Shown piece by piece: positions 43,340 through 55,888 of a stretch of 64,000 bases of DNA. The notes beneath the pieces were generated by a model. The model ran no database searches, had not been told where the DNA came from, and saw only the letters and a list, made by a program, of their open reading frames with translations. Position numbers and translations under genes: made by a program. The first letter of the stretch is position 1; each line of letters opens with the position of its first letter. Source of the stretch: Mytilus galloprovincialis (lineage: Eukaryota; Mollusca; Bivalvia; Mytilida; Mytilidae); contig NC_134851.1 in NCBI RefSeq assembly GCF_965363235.1, positions 55,742,833 through 55,806,832 of the forward strand, written 5' to 3'.

Positions 43340-44754
43340 AGACTTTATATATAAGCTTTGCCTGTTGTTGAATTCTTTTCATTTATTTTTATTGAATGTC
43401 AACATTAAAAGAAATAATTACAAAAGACAGAAAAATGTACGTTTTTAGATTTCATGTTAACTGTTCGGATGTTTGTTTGAATATTTTTTACAACATATAA
43501 AGTGAAAAACATTCAATCTGATATTACAAAGTCCATACGTGAAGGATTTTGTTATTTGCGGTAAAAAAAAAATAATTTCACTATGACGTGTAGAAAATAT
43601 TAATTTAAAATATTTTGATTGTATTAACTTGCGGGATTTTGAAATAAAAATGTATTATGGACGGATGCACGTCATTATATTCCCTCTGACAGCCTCTGAC
43701 ATTCTTTAAGTGTTCTGTACAGCTTACGACACGTCACATGTTATTCTTGATGTTGTTAAATTATAATATTAAAGAATAGTTATCTATTTCTGGTGTAAGG
43801 TTAAACAATTTCAGTGGTTTTTATAGATATTGACTAATGTTTCCTCAGTTAAAAAGATAGATATATGAATATTATATTGTTTGTAATCAAGAAATATGAA
43901 TATAGTTGTTATTTAGTAATTTGTACGATAATTAAGTTTAAAAAAATTAAAAATCAGTACATTCGAGCTCAGATTTAGTTCATTATCCGACTTTAAACGG
44001 TTTGTAGTGTTGAAACATTCTGTGTAAAGTTATGCATGATCAAGGTCTGAATTGGGTTTACAGAATAGAGAAAAACGATGAAAAAAGTGAATGAAGAAAT
44101 GCTAAAAAAAAAAGGATAGACCACAACAGTTAAAATTAGGAAAATATACATAAATGGTCTATATGTATAAACAATTTAAGAATATAGTTCAAAATGAATA
44201 TACCACCTCTCCGTTATGTTGAGCATCGTGTAACATGTTAAATCATATCTACTGTACATGTTACGATCACTCACCTATTTTACTTTTGTATGTGTGATTT
44301 ATGTTGTTTGTCGATAGGTATATAGCACACAGTTGCTAATTTGAAAATATCCTTCTCCTCTAAATGTCTAACTCTTGCTGTACTCAAAAGTACTACAGTA
44401 CATAAAAAACTGACCAAAAATACATCACTTCCTGTTTCTTCCTTGTGGCATTAGTATTTGTTGCAAACACGCTATGAAAATGTTTGAAGTAGTCATCAAA
44501 ACAAGTATTCTGTAGAAGTATTGTAAGTAAGTTCTTCATATTTCCACCATTTTAAATTTGTTTCTTTATGTACCATGTGCTTATCAATCAAGTATGAACA
44601 GCCCCATCTAGCGTATCTTTAGGATCGGCATCTATTTTTATCTCGGGTTTATTTTTCAAAGTGTGTGAAAGTGATGTCTATAAATAGTATTTAATTTATA
44701 TTTAATCGATCTTATTTGTATGATACAACCAATCACCCAAAATAAAACGTAAAC
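43340..44754. other. Sequence 5' of the LINE, possibly including its 5' UTR
   Basis: No gene is seen. The LINE's 5' end and target-site duplication could not be found by eye, so the border between host DNA and 5' UTR is undefined. Confidence 0.4.
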
Positions 44755-47067
44755 ATGAATAAACCAGAAAATGTCAATGACGTTATTGATATAGATTTAG
44801 AAAAAATGAAGAATACTTATCCAATCAACGAAACTTTTAAATCAAAACAGAAAACTACTTCAGGAAAAGTAATCCCATTTGAAGAAATTGATTTAGATTT
44901 ATACAAACTCAATGCAAACTGTGCCTGTTTCATCACATCCAACAGTAGAATTCATGCAGGGATTACAGCCATTGCAGAAGTTATTTATATAAAAGAAGGC
45001 AAAGGGAACAAAAATGTGGTTTGGACAGACAAAACTGATAGTAACAATAAAATAGTTCAAACAGAGTTTGTCATTTCTGACAGTAATACCCTTGAATCAA
45101 AAGTAGCTGACTCAGATGATTTCTTGTACAAGGTTATAATATATTTGACAACAGGAAAAATTCTAACCCAAGGCAAATTATGGGAATCATTTTGTAAACA
45201 TCAATTTGAGAAATGCAAATTACTTGTCAACGCACTACTTAACTCAGATACTTGTGTTTCTCACAAGACTGAACAGTTTGATATGAAATCTTCAACATCA
45301 ATTGCTGGACATACAGATAGTGTTACTTCAGAAGCACAATCTGGAGACTTAACAGAAGAAACTACACCAAAATGTATCAATAATGACATAGATAATTCAA
45401 ACCTACAAACACAAGATCAACTTTTTGTAAACACAACTAATTCCATAACCAGTGCAGATGTACAAAAACAATTTGATATCCCCAATAAAGCTGTGAAAGT
45501 TAATTCACAACGTTTGGAAAAAGAACCAGAAAAGATTCATGAATCTGAGAAAATGAATGAACAAACCCTTACTGTCATCCAGAATAGAATTGATATCATC
45601 GAGGAGTCACTGGTTAAAGTTTCAAAATCTCTGGCTAACCTGCTGACTTTACAAAGTGACTCGAAAACTAACATACTCAGTGAACTACAAAACATGAGCA
45701 AGTCTATAAAGTGTACCCACATTCCTCCTGATACAAAAATCTATGAATCACAACTAAAAGAAAAAAATTCAACAATAGAGAAACTTAAAAAAGATAACGA
45801 GCTCCTAAGATTGAATAAAGAAAAAGATTTGAATAACGTAAAAAGGATTTGGAGAAAAAAACTTAGAACTTCAAAACCAACTTGCACAAGTTAGAAAGTC
45901 AAAAACAGAGTCTGATTTGGACAATGAAAAGCTAGTTTTTATTATAGATAACACAAAAAAAGATGCGGAAAAAGTCAGGTGTAATGCCAAAGAAAGAATT
46001 GAAGAAAAAGATGCAGTCATCAAGGACTTACAAGATAGAATACAGTCCTTTTTATATGACTGTGAAGGTAACCCCATTCATCCATGGATTAAAAAACAAA
46101 ACGCAAGGCAAAATCAACAAAGTGAAACAACAAGAAATGCAGTAAATCAACAAAACAATACAAATGTTTCAAATATTCTACTGCGAGAGAGTACACAAAA
46201 TCTTATTAGTCCTACAGAAAAAGTTGCTCAACCTCACTCAAACTCTCACATGGCAAATAAGAAAACTAATGACATCATCATTGAACCAATCAACACAGAT
46301 GTCATCTTCATGCATGACTCTATTTGTCGTTTTGTGGATATTGATAGGCTTCTTTTAAGATCAGGAAAAGAAGGTATGAGATTTACAACCTACACAATTG
46401 GAGATGCTTTAGGGCAAGTAGACATGGTCTCTTGTGCAGAGACAATCATTATACATGTAGAAATCAATAACCTGAAAAATGAATCAGCAGAAGAAGCATT
46501 TTGTAAATATACTGATTTAATAGAAAAGGCCTTAGAAAAATCAGAATTAGTAGTTATTTCACTGGTGTTGCCTTCACAAATAGAAAGGCTTAACGTAAAA
46601 ATGCGAGAGTTTAATGAGAGAATTTTGTACAAATATGACACCGCTGATAAGATAAAAGTTTGTAGAAATAGCAACTTCATTTCAAACGGTAATGTGGTGA
46701 AAAAGTTCTATTGGGATTCATTTAGACTCAATAAATTTGAAGGAGTTCGTGTTTTAATGGGAACATAAGAAACACTTTATTCCCACGAACCAGGAACCAG
46801 GTTCCACATTCACAAAACAATCTATATGTGAACTCATACAGAGAATCTCAAAAAGACACAATCAGCAGTAGAAATGATTACAAGTATCCGTACAATACAC
46901 CTAATAGAAAGAGCAGTAATCGAAGTGATCAAGGACGAAACTCTGAGACTCCAGCAGGAAACACCTATCAAGGGCCACCCAACACGTACTATGACAGAAA
47001 GTTAGCGGATAGTATTGCATCAGCAGTAGCCTGTGTTTTCCACCAGTATCATGAATTTGGATCTTAG
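44755..47067 (+). pseudogene. LINE ORF1: coiled coil plus SGNH-esterase-like domain, frameshifted
   Basis: The first frame (44755-45894) has an N-terminal domain of unknown type and, near its end, a Lys/Glu-rich coiled coil. The coil continues in the +1 frame (45917-46768), so one A seems lost in the run at 45840-45844. The second frame contains an esterase-like domain: 'FMHDSICRFVDIDRLL' (GDS-type serine block), 'IIHVEINNL' (block with Asn) and 'DSFRLNKFEGVRVLMGT', where the usual D-x-x-H-x-N has Arg in place of His. A third frame (to 47067) gives a Ser/Asn-rich tail after another apparent one-base loss near 46757. ORF1 proteins of this type bind RNA and form the transposition particle. Confidence 0.8.
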
Positions 47068-47575
47068 AAAAAGAAAAAAAAAACATAACGTACAAAATGT
47101 AGACTATAACAGAATTTATTACTTGTTTTCCTAATTAAAATATGTATTTTGGTATATATATATATTAAGAATTCATTATTGGTTCTAATTATTATTATTA
47201 TTTTTATAAGATTCTGCAGAAGTTATATTTCTCAGTATTTACTATTAGTACTATGTAGATTAGGGATAAATTTAGCCAAGGATGGCAAAAGACAGTTTTG
47301 TAATACTTACACTTTATCATAGTTTTAAAAATACATGTATTTAAAGTAACTGTCTAGCTTGTATGCTAGTAGAGGGCAAGCACTTTTATTTAATTTCACA
47401 TATTATAGTCAAAGCTGGATAAAAGGCAAATAATTTAAGCAAGTAAGGTTTTCTTGAAAATAATTAAACAGTGATAGTAATTTTCTATTTTATTTTTCAC
47501 TTTAATTTCTCTCTCTATCTGTTTTACAGTTCACCGACCCCTATGCATTTTGAATGGTTAATTCAAATTTAGATT

Positions 47576-48454
47576 TTGATCATGTGTATAAAAGTTTTAA
47601 AGCAATTATCTATCAGCTCTTGGAATGTTAATGGATTATTTAAAAGAATAAGTGGTAACAGAGTTTGTAAACTAGATGATGATAATATTTGTCAAATTAT
47701 GACTGCAGACATTGTTGGTCTTTCAGAAACGCATATCCCCACCAATGAGATTTTAAACTATGATGGTTATAAATGTTTTGTAAACTGTAGATCATCTGAT
47801 TCAAATAAAGTTAGAGGTGGTTTAGCTACATTTTTTAAGAAGGAAATATTATCAGGTGTAAAGTTGATGGATAAAACAATGGATGATATAATGTGGTTTA
47901 AACTAGACAAGACATTTTTCAGTTTTGATAGAAATGTATTTTTATGTTTTTTATATATTCCTCCTTCAAACTCATCTTACACATTAAGATCAAATTTTGA
48001 TAAACAAATTTTTGAGAAACTTGAAGCAGATATTGCGAAATATAGTATATCAGGGGATGTAATCCTTATGGGAGATCTAAATGCACATATAAACTGTAAA
48101 GAGTTAGATTTCATAACAAATGAAGTAGATGACAGTTTGGACAACTTTCTTCCTACTAATTATGTTGCAGATAGTGTATGCAAATTTAGAAATACTCAAG
48201 TACACCAAAAAACTAATAACTATGGAAAATTAATACTCGACTTATGCACAGAATCTCAATTAAGAATCCTTAATGGAAGAACTCTCGGTGATTCAAAAGG
48301 TAAAATCACTTTCTATAATCATAATGGTGTGTCAATTGATGACTATTGTTTATGTTCATCTGAATTTTTACCAAATATTGTCAATTTTAGTGTAGGACAA
48401 TTTGAACCAACAATATCTGATCACTGTCCAATTTCAATAACTATACATTCTTAA
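47576..48454 (+). pseudogene. LINE ORF2, APE-type endonuclease domain
   Basis: The endonuclease that nicks target DNA for target-primed reverse transcription. Catalytic blocks are present in order: 'ISSWNVNGLF', 'GLSETHIP', 'GGLATFF', 'LYIPPSN', 'LMGDLNAH', 'ITFYNHNGVSIDDY' and 'ISDHCPI'. A TAA at 48452-48454 interrupts ORF2, and the same frame then continues to 48925. The stop is therefore a mutation rather than the natural end. Confidence 0.85.
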
Positions 48455-48925
48455 TTAGTAAATAAGTCATGTGATAATTATGTTAAGCCAACTCTTAGAA
48501 GAGTTAAATGGACTACTAAACGAGAAGAAATTTTTAAGTCCAATATGTTGAAAGTGAACTTTGGAACTATTAATTCTGATGTAGATAATTTAACCCAAAA
48601 AATAGAGGCGAATAATACATGTAATTCCAATGTAACTCAAAGTGTTAATGATACAGTCTCTAGTATATCATCAATATTATACAATGCTGCTTTTTTAAGT
48701 AATACTAATAAGACCCCTGGTAAAACCAAGAGAAGTAAACGAAGAAAAATAAAAAAGCCATATTATGATAATGAATGTGAATCTAAATATAGGTCCCTAA
48801 AGAGTCTGACTAGAAAATTATGTACTGAGCCCTGGAATGACAGTCTTAGACACAAAGTATTATATAATAAAAAGGAACTGAATAAACTTATAAGGAAAAA
48901 TATAGACAATTTAGACATAAAATGA
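48455..48925 (+). pseudogene. LINE ORF2, linker between endonuclease and reverse transcriptase
   Basis: Same frame as the endonuclease after the premature stop, beginning 'LVNKSCDNYVKPTLRRVKW'. It ends where the reading moves to another frame, at an A run (about 48896-48900). One missing A there would explain the break, because 'YRQFRHKMIKQI' continues naturally in the next frame. Confidence 0.75.
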
Positions 48926-50367
48926 TAAAACAGATTATAGATTCAAATAATAGCTGTCCAAATGATTTTTGGAAAACAATTAAGAAACTAAAAAAGGAGA
49001 ACTTCAAGGATCCTAGTTCTAACATACAACTTAAAGAATGGTTTAAATATTTTAATAAATTAATGAATACTGATTATGATAAAAATGTTTGTAATGATAA
49101 GAAAGAGTATACTACTTTTAAAGATTGTAACACATGTACTAAGATGTTAAACAGTTCTATTACAACTGAGGAGGTGGTTATTGCAGCAAAATCTTTAAAG
49201 AATAATAAAGCAAGTGGTTCAGATTGTATTACAAATGAAATGTTACAAATATCTTGTTATATGAATATTGATGTTTATGTAAAATTGTTTAATCTTATAC
49301 TTAAGTCTGGTATCTACCCAACATTATGGAGAAAAAAATTTATTAAGCCCATTTTCAAGGGTGGGTGTTTTAATGATCCATCTAATTACCGAGGTATAGC
49401 CCTTTCAAGTTGTTTAGGAAATTTTTTTCTAAAAGTTTTATATAACAGATTAGAAAAGTATCTTGAAGGAAATGAACTTATTTGTCGTGAGCAAATCGGA
49501 TTCAGAAAGGGAAGTCGAACAAGTGATCATATTTTAACTCTAAAAACTATAATTGATAAAGCATTTAAATCATCAAAAAAGATATATGCCTGTTTCATTG
49601 ATTTCAGGAAGGCGTTTGATACTATTAACAGAGATGCCCTCTTTTACAAATTGTCTTATTACAACATAGATGGTCCCTTTTTTAGTATAATGAAAGATAT
49701 CTATAAAGAGGTTTTGTACTCCGTAAAGATCTCGGAAGGTATCACTGATTTTTTTAATTCCTCAGTTGGGGTAAAACAAGGGTGTATTTTAAGCCCTACA
49801 TTATTTTCTTTATATATTAATGATTTACCATCTATTTTTGACTCAACATGTGAACCACCCAAGTTAAATGATAATGATATATCATGTCTGTTATACGCTG
49901 ATGATTTAGTCCTTATTTCTGAATCGGCTAATGGCTTACAAAAATGCCTTGACAAGCTTAGTTTACATTGCACTAGTTGGGATTTAACAGTAAATCTTGA
50001 CAAAACCAAAGTTATGATTTTTAACAAATCAGGTAAAAAACTTACAAAAGACAAGTTTGTTTTTAGTGATAATATTTTGGAACACTGTACAGAATATAAA
50101 TATTTGGGTATACTGTTTAAACCATCTGGTAGTTTTACAGAAGCAGTGAGACTTCTTTGTAAAAAAGCCTCAAAAGCTATATTTTGTATTAGAAAACTGT
50201 TATTTTCTGAAGATATCAATGTATTACCTCACTTAAAGCTTTTTGATGCTTGTGTTAAACCTATACTTCTTTACTGTAGTGAAGTTTGGTCTCTGTATAT
50301 GATAAAAGATATTACAAATCTAGAGTCAAAATATTGGTCATTGGCTACCATCAAAGTCCAAATCTGA
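48922..50367 (+). pseudogene. LINE ORF2, reverse transcriptase domain
   Basis: Polymerase that copies the element's RNA at the nicked target. Visible motifs: 'YRGIALSSCLGNFFLKVL', 'EQIGFRKGSRTSDHI', motif A 'YACFIDFRKAFDTI', motif B 'GVKQGCILSPTLFSLYIND', motif C 'CLLYADDLVLI', motif D 'WDLTVNLDKTKVMIF' and motif E 'YKYLGILF'. All core residues are intact. The frame is cut at 50364 by a palindromic insertion. Confidence 0.9.
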
Positions 50368-50407
50368 GACTACTATAACACAGTGTTATAGTAGTCTCAG
50401 TCCAAAT
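50355..50407. repeat. 37-bp palindrome flanked by a 9-bp direct repeat inside ORF2
   Basis: Arms 'ctgagactactataacac' (50364-50381) and its exact complement (50383-50400) surround a single A. The nonamer 'agtccaaat' occurs at 50355-50363 and again at 50399-50407. Removing one nonamer and the palindrome (44 bp) makes the protein reading continuous ('KVQ' into 'IKFAKTLIGVNKSAV'), so this is an insertion. Confidence 0.88.
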
Positions 50408-51190
50408 TAAATTTGCAAAAACTTTAATTGGAGTAAATAAATCAGCTGTCAATTTAGCAGTACTAGCTGAACTTGGTATGTATCCAGTTTTTATAGAAGC
50501 TTTAAAACTGTCAATTGGCTTCTGGTTGCATGTGATCAAATCTGATAACAATGTTTACTAAAAGATGTATATTGTTCCAACCTGCAATTAACCAATGGAT
50601 TTGCTAAAAAGATTGAACAGTTACTTGCTACATTAAATTTTTCACATGTTTGGAAAAATCATGATACTATTTCAAAAATGCGTTTATTATATGCAATTCA
50701 TACCAAACTTAATGATAGATATCTTAATTATTGGAAAGAAAATATATTTTGTGATAATAAATCAGTACATGGTAATAAGCTGAGAACATATAGACAGCTT
50801 AAAGAAAATTATAAATTGGAAAACAATTTATTGTTAAATATAGACAGAAAAGAAATAGGGCATTTTGCTAAAATTCGTATTAGTAATAGTGTTCTTAGAA
50901 TTGAACAAGGGCGTCACACTAAAACCCCTGTAGAAGAAAGAATTTGTCCTTTGTGCCTCTTAGAAGTTGAAGATGAATTTCATTTCACTTTAAAATGTAC
51001 AAAACTAAATATAATTAGAGACCAACTGTTTTCCAAAATTAATGAAATAGTTCCCTCTTTTTTAAATATGACTAATGAAGCAAGATTTAAATTTTTATAT
51101 ACGTGTGTTGAGACTGATATAATTAGAATTATTGTTAAATTTATAAGCGACATGTACATTTCTAGAAATGCTTTATTAATCACTAAATAA
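50408..51190 (+). pseudogene. LINE ORF2, C-terminal region with Cys/His zinc-binding motif
   Basis: Begins 'IKFAKTLIGVNKSAVNLAV', then shifts frame near 50554-50560 (a T appears to be lost), and continues to 51190. It carries 'ERICPLCLLEVEDEFHFTL' followed by 'KC', a C-x2-C-x(n)-H-x(n)-C type finger typical of the ORF2 end in this LINE group. Confidence 0.8.
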
Positions 51191-51345
51191 CTTTGTGGTA
51201 CCACCTCCTCATATAATGTTTATGAAATTGGTATGATATATATATGTTTGTATGTTTGTGTATAACAAATTTGTATTGTCTTGGTATCAATCCTGTAATT
51301 TTGGATTTTAAACCAATAAAAATTACTTACTTACTTACTTACTAG
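51191..51345 (+). mobile_element. LINE 3' UTR and (TTAC)n tail
   Basis: A short 3' UTR ends 'aaaccaataaaaattactta' in about five TTAC repeats instead of poly(A). Confidence 0.8.
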
Positions 51346-51543
51346 CGTGACGGAAATAATGAGGAAACAACTTGAAAATATGTACATTGTCGACTTGTAT
51401 TTTAAATGTTTATTACATTTAAAATATTCTGATGTAGATAAAGTTATGGTAAGTATTATCATGATTATTGGATCCAATCGTCGATGGGAATTTCTTATTT
51501 GTATATAACGGTCTTTTAAATTATATTGTTATATTGTCATATA

Positions 51544-53590
51544 AACAAGAGGCTCTCAAGAGCCTGAATCGCTCACCTGGTAAACAATGCCTTATTAACT
51601 AAATTAATAAATAAATGTTTGTTGTAAATTAAACAGAGTAACAAAGGCCATGTACTATCCTGGAAATACCTTTTAAAGCCTCTTAGGAACCTCTGGAAGG
51701 AAATGGGTATGAGTTCGCCCTACACTTGATTAAGATACAGTCTAGGTCAATCTGATGATTCACAATACAAACAGATGAGTGTGGATAGTACTATGCATTA
51801 CGAGAGTTTTGAATAAAACTGTGAGTCATCTCACTAAGGATACCCCCCATTTCATTATGGCATATTTACTACACTACATTCAAGCTTTATACATCTCTGA
51901 ATTTGGATTGTGATTAACTATTTAACACAGAATGAATGTGTCATCACTATTTATGACTTTAAATAAAAGGAATCTTGCTTTCTGTGACAGAAGTTGCAGG
52001 CAAGACAAAAATTGCTCTTATTGTGGCTGTCATTTTTAATGAAATCCAAGAAATAAAGCCAAGCAAAATCACACTTTTTTACTTTTTATGTTTTATTTAT
52101 GTACAAATCTAGTTGATTTCACAATAAATTACAATGCATTCATTTCCTTTATGGAGATAGAATGTGTCATGCTTCTAAGGAGATACATTTATAAAACATT
52201 CTCATCTCAGAAAGTCTATATATATATACAATGTCAGCCTTTACATCTCACTCAGCTGTTGAATTAGTCCATGGTTCATGCATACTAGTCAACCATTATC
52301 CATTTTAGTAAATGTCCTTTGTTATATTTTATAACAGTGCAATATATATTGCTTACAATATTCTCTACACATCAACATATAAATTGAATCAAAAATACAG
52401 TTGAAAGTACTTAGTACATAAGCAGTTATAAAAAGAGTTTTAAACAACAATAATATACTCATGAAAAATTATAGAAACAAATAACCAACTAAGATTTAAA
52501 TCAGATTGATACAGCAGTTTCAAAGGAGAAGATTTTTTAAAGTAAGTCAACATGATGAACAAATTGTGAAAAAAAGTCTTTAAAGGGCAATAACTCCTTA
52601 AGGGGTCAATTGACAATTTTGGTCAAATTGACTTATTTGTAGATCTTACTTTGCTTAACATTTTTGCTATTAACAGTTTATCTGTATCTATAATAATATT
52701 CAAGATAATAACCAAACACTGCAAAATTTCTTTAAAATCATCAATTCAGGGGCATTATACCTGAAAAACCAGTAACCCAATTCGGCTGAAAATTTCAGGA
52801 CAGGTAGACCTTGAGCTAATAAATACTTGAACTTCTTGTCTTATTTGCTCTAAATGCTGGAGTTTTTGAGATATAAGCCAAAAACTGCATTTTACCCTGT
52901 GTTCTATTTTTAGCCATGACGGCCATGTTTTTTGACGAAACAGAAAATAAAACACAAACTTTATTTTATACACCGTACTGATCATTCAAATGAAGTTTGG
53001 TTGAATTTGGTTGAGCAGTTTTAGAGGAGAAGATTTTTTAAAGTCTCATTGAAGGACAATAACCCCTTAAGGGGTTAATTGACAATTTTGGTCATATTAA
53101 CTTATTTGTAGATCTTACTTTGCTGATCATTTTTACTGTTTACAGTTTATCTTTATCTATAATAATATTCAAGATAATGACCAAAAACTGCAAAATTTCC
53201 TTAAAATTACAAATTAAGTGGCAACAACCCAACAATGGGTTGTTTGATTCATCTGAAAATTTCAGGGCTGATAGATCTTGACCTAATGAACATTTTTACC
53301 CCATGTCAGATTTGCTCTAAATGCTTTAGTTTTTGAGATATAAGCCAAAAACTGCATTTGACCCCTATGTTCTATTTTAAGTAACAGCGGCCATGTTTTT
53401 TGACGGATCAAAAATCGAAGCACAAACTTTGTGCAGGATAATCTAAGGAACAATCATGCCAAGTTTCATCCAAATCCATTCAGTAGTTTCAGAGAAGAAG
53501 ATGTTTAAAAAATTGTTAAAGACGACAGACGACGACGACGGACGCCAAGTGATGAGAAAAGCTCACATTTCCTTTTAGGAAAGGTGAGCT
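51544..53590 (+). repeat. Long non-coding repeat, family 9 (ggctctcaagagcc type)
   Basis: Starts 'aacaagaggctctcaagagc' then 'ctgaatcgctcacctgg', and ends 'ttccttttaggaaaggtgag' then 'ctaaaaatg'. Inside, two related units of about 445 bp lie in tandem (about 52575-53020 and 53030-53470), each with 'ttaattgacaattttggtca'-like and 'tatttgtagatcttactttg' blocks. A (GAC)n stretch lies near 53520. I recognise it as a widespread bivalve repeat. No protein is encoded. Confidence 0.7.
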
Positions 53591-53599
53591 AAAAATGAT

Positions 53600-54130
53600 G
53601 TATTATAATAAATGAGTTAAAGTAACTTAACAACGAATTATCTCAGATGGTGCCATTAAAACAAAATACATGTATTGTTTGGCGATATCTGGCCACAGCT
53701 TTTATTCATAATATAGATTCATATGATATATAATTATATAGATAGATGGTTACCCGAAGATAATATGGCAACCTTGCAGATAGATAGATTCATAGTTAAC
53801 ATCAAGATTCTATGCAGAGAATTCTGCCATTTACGGGGGAATCTTTTTATGATGCTCAAAGTCACTTTTCTCAACAGCAAACAAGTTAACATCATCAGTC
53901 ACATCTGTATCACCGACAAAAACCTGAAAAATATCAGTATCTCGTACAGAAAGAGGAGTGGGAGGGTGGGTTTTCAATTTATTGTTTGGTAAATCTAAAA
54001 CATGAAACACAATCCGTCAGTGACCCAAGCGATAACTGAATTTAAGTAAAGATAACTGAATTTAAGTTTTTACTTAAATTCCATTATATTCAAACATGAT
54101 GCAATTAGATCAAATTGAGACAGATCTTAT
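53600..54130. other. Spacer between repeats
   Basis: No supportable feature. Confidence 0.35.
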
Positions 54131-54134
54131 TGTA

Positions 54135-55105
54135 CCTCAGTTTTTGAAAATGGGGTCAAGGTCAGAAGAACCATGCCAGGCAGACATGTACAGCAAACAA
54201 TTTTTCTATACAAAAATATAGTTGACCTATTGCGTATACTGAAACACAAAAACTTAACAATAAGCAATGAACCGTGAATATGAGGTCAAGGTTAAATAAA
54301 ACATGCACGACTGACATAGATCATAAATATTTCCATACACCAAATATAGTTGAGCTTTTGCATACAGTATAAGAAAAACAGATCAAAACACAAAAACTTA
54401 ACTATAACCACTAAACCATGGAAATGGGGTCAAGGTCAGATGACACCTGCCAGTCGGACATGTACACCTTAGTCCTTCCATTCACTGAATATACTAGACC
54501 TATTGCTGATAGTATCTGAGATATGGACTTGACCACCAAAACTTAATCTTGTTCACTGATCCTTGAAATGAAGTCAAGGTCAAGTGAAAACTGTCGGACA
54601 GGCATGAGGACCTTGCAAGGTATAAACATACCAAATATAGTTATCCTATTGCTCATAACAAGAGAGAAATTAAAATTACCAAAAAATACATCTTTTTCAA
54701 GTAGTCACTGAACCATGAAAATGAGGTCAAGGACATTTGACGTGTGACCGACAAAAACCTCGAAACTATCTACCTATCTATCTATCTACATATTTCCGCA
54801 CTCAGTCACAACTTGACTATTACGTGCCATTGCATGCGTGGCTTATTTACAATTTAAAAGAAATAGTTTCTCAGTAATATTACGTTACATTGCATTGGTG
54901 CATAGAAAAATAAAGTAAAATATAACAGTGATTTAAATAGTAATAAATTTTCATGTGGACATGAGGCATCTATATACAAAGTATGAAGCATCCAGGTCTT
55001 CCACATTATTAAATATAAAGCTTTTAAGAAGTTAGCTAACGCTGCCTCACTATCCCTATGTCGTGCATTCTGCAACAAAAGTCAGGCTCGACAAAAACAG
55101 GGACC
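54135..55105 (+). repeat. Family 10 repeat with internal about 145-bp tandem units (copy a)
   Basis: The phrase 'atgaaaatgaggtcaaggtc' or close variants recurs about every 140-150 bp (near 54150, 54277, 54419, 54569 and 54715). It is followed by an end module 'gacatgaggcatctatatac', 'gaagcatccaggtcttccac' and 'aggctcgacaaaaac'. The same structure is at 58751-59862. Confidence 0.75.
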
Positions 55106-55109
55106 AATT

Positions 55110-55615
55110 CCAAAAACTAAATACACGGTTAAATTCAGCATATTAAAGAACCCCAAGACTTCAAGAATAAAACCCCATTGAAATTGGTCAAGAAATAAGC
55201 AATTTATACAAAGTATTGTTTTTGGCCCCTTATTCATAAACAGTTTGGGCCATAACCCCCAAAATCAATCCCAACCTTCCTTTTTTGGTATGGAATCTTG
55301 TGGCACAATTTCAGAAAGATCTATTTTTTCACACAAGTTATTTGCCTGGAAAATACTTATTTTGACCCGTTTTGGGCCCCTTCTTTCTAAACTGTTTCTT
55401 TTTTTTTTTCTTTTATATATAACCAGCTGTGTAAGCCATGACCCCCCTAATCAAAACCTTCCTTTTTTGGTTTCAAACCTTGTTTAAATTTCATAGAGAT
55501 CTATTCACTTAAACTAAAGTTATTATCTGCAAACTGAGCATCTTTTGACAACACTGACAGCGTGATACCAATCAAAGAACGCAAAATTTTTGGGGTTGTA
55601 TAAAAGCTGGTTTCT
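55110..55615 (+). repeat. Long non-coding repeat, family 7 (copy b)
   Basis: Blocks 'ccataacccccaaaatcaat', 'ccttccttttttggtatgga', 'cttaaactaaagttattatc' and 'cgtgataccaatcaaagaac' follow the order at 22540-22930. The end palindrome of the other copy is eroded here. Confidence 0.6.
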
Positions 55616-55888
55616 CACACTGGGACAGGCAGCACATAGTAAATAACAAAGCATGCTGTATTTGTTTTTCCATGGTTGAAGATTAGAAAAGGGTAGGAGT
55701 TTAGATCCCAGTTTAGAAATGTCACATTTGGTAACTGTCTCCCAATTACCTAATCGGTGGTTGTCATATTGTATACAGACATGTCTATCTCTAAAGTTTA
55801 TTTTGACATGCTATAAAAATCTTATATACCAGACATAATACTTTATAAAGAACAAGAATGTGTTCATATAACAGATGCACTACACACA

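Larger units (their letters stand above)
44755..51345 (+). mobile_element. Nearly full-length non-LTR retrotransposon (LINE) with two damaged ORFs
   Basis: In order: ORF1 with coiled coil and SGNH-esterase-like domain (44755-47067), a 0.5-kb spacer, ORF2 with an APE-type endonuclease, a reverse transcriptase and a Cys/His C-terminus (47576-51190), a short 3' UTR, and a (TTAC)n tail at about 51324-51343. The absence of an RNase H domain, an esterase-type ORF1 and a microsatellite-like tail point to the CR1/L2/Jockey group; I cannot place it to family. Damage consists of several apparent one-base losses in homopolymers, one in-frame stop and one palindromic insertion, so this copy cannot move itself. 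Confidence 0.88.

Noticed and set aside
45830..45920. A programmed frameshift in LINE ORF1
   Set aside because: No slippery heptamer with a downstream structure is evident, and similar one-base losses occur at other sites of the same element. Mutation or an assembly indel is simpler.
48440..48560. A natural end of an endonuclease-only ORF at the stop 48452-48454
   Set aside because: The same frame continues with typical ORF2 linker sequence beyond the stop, so the stop is a lesion.
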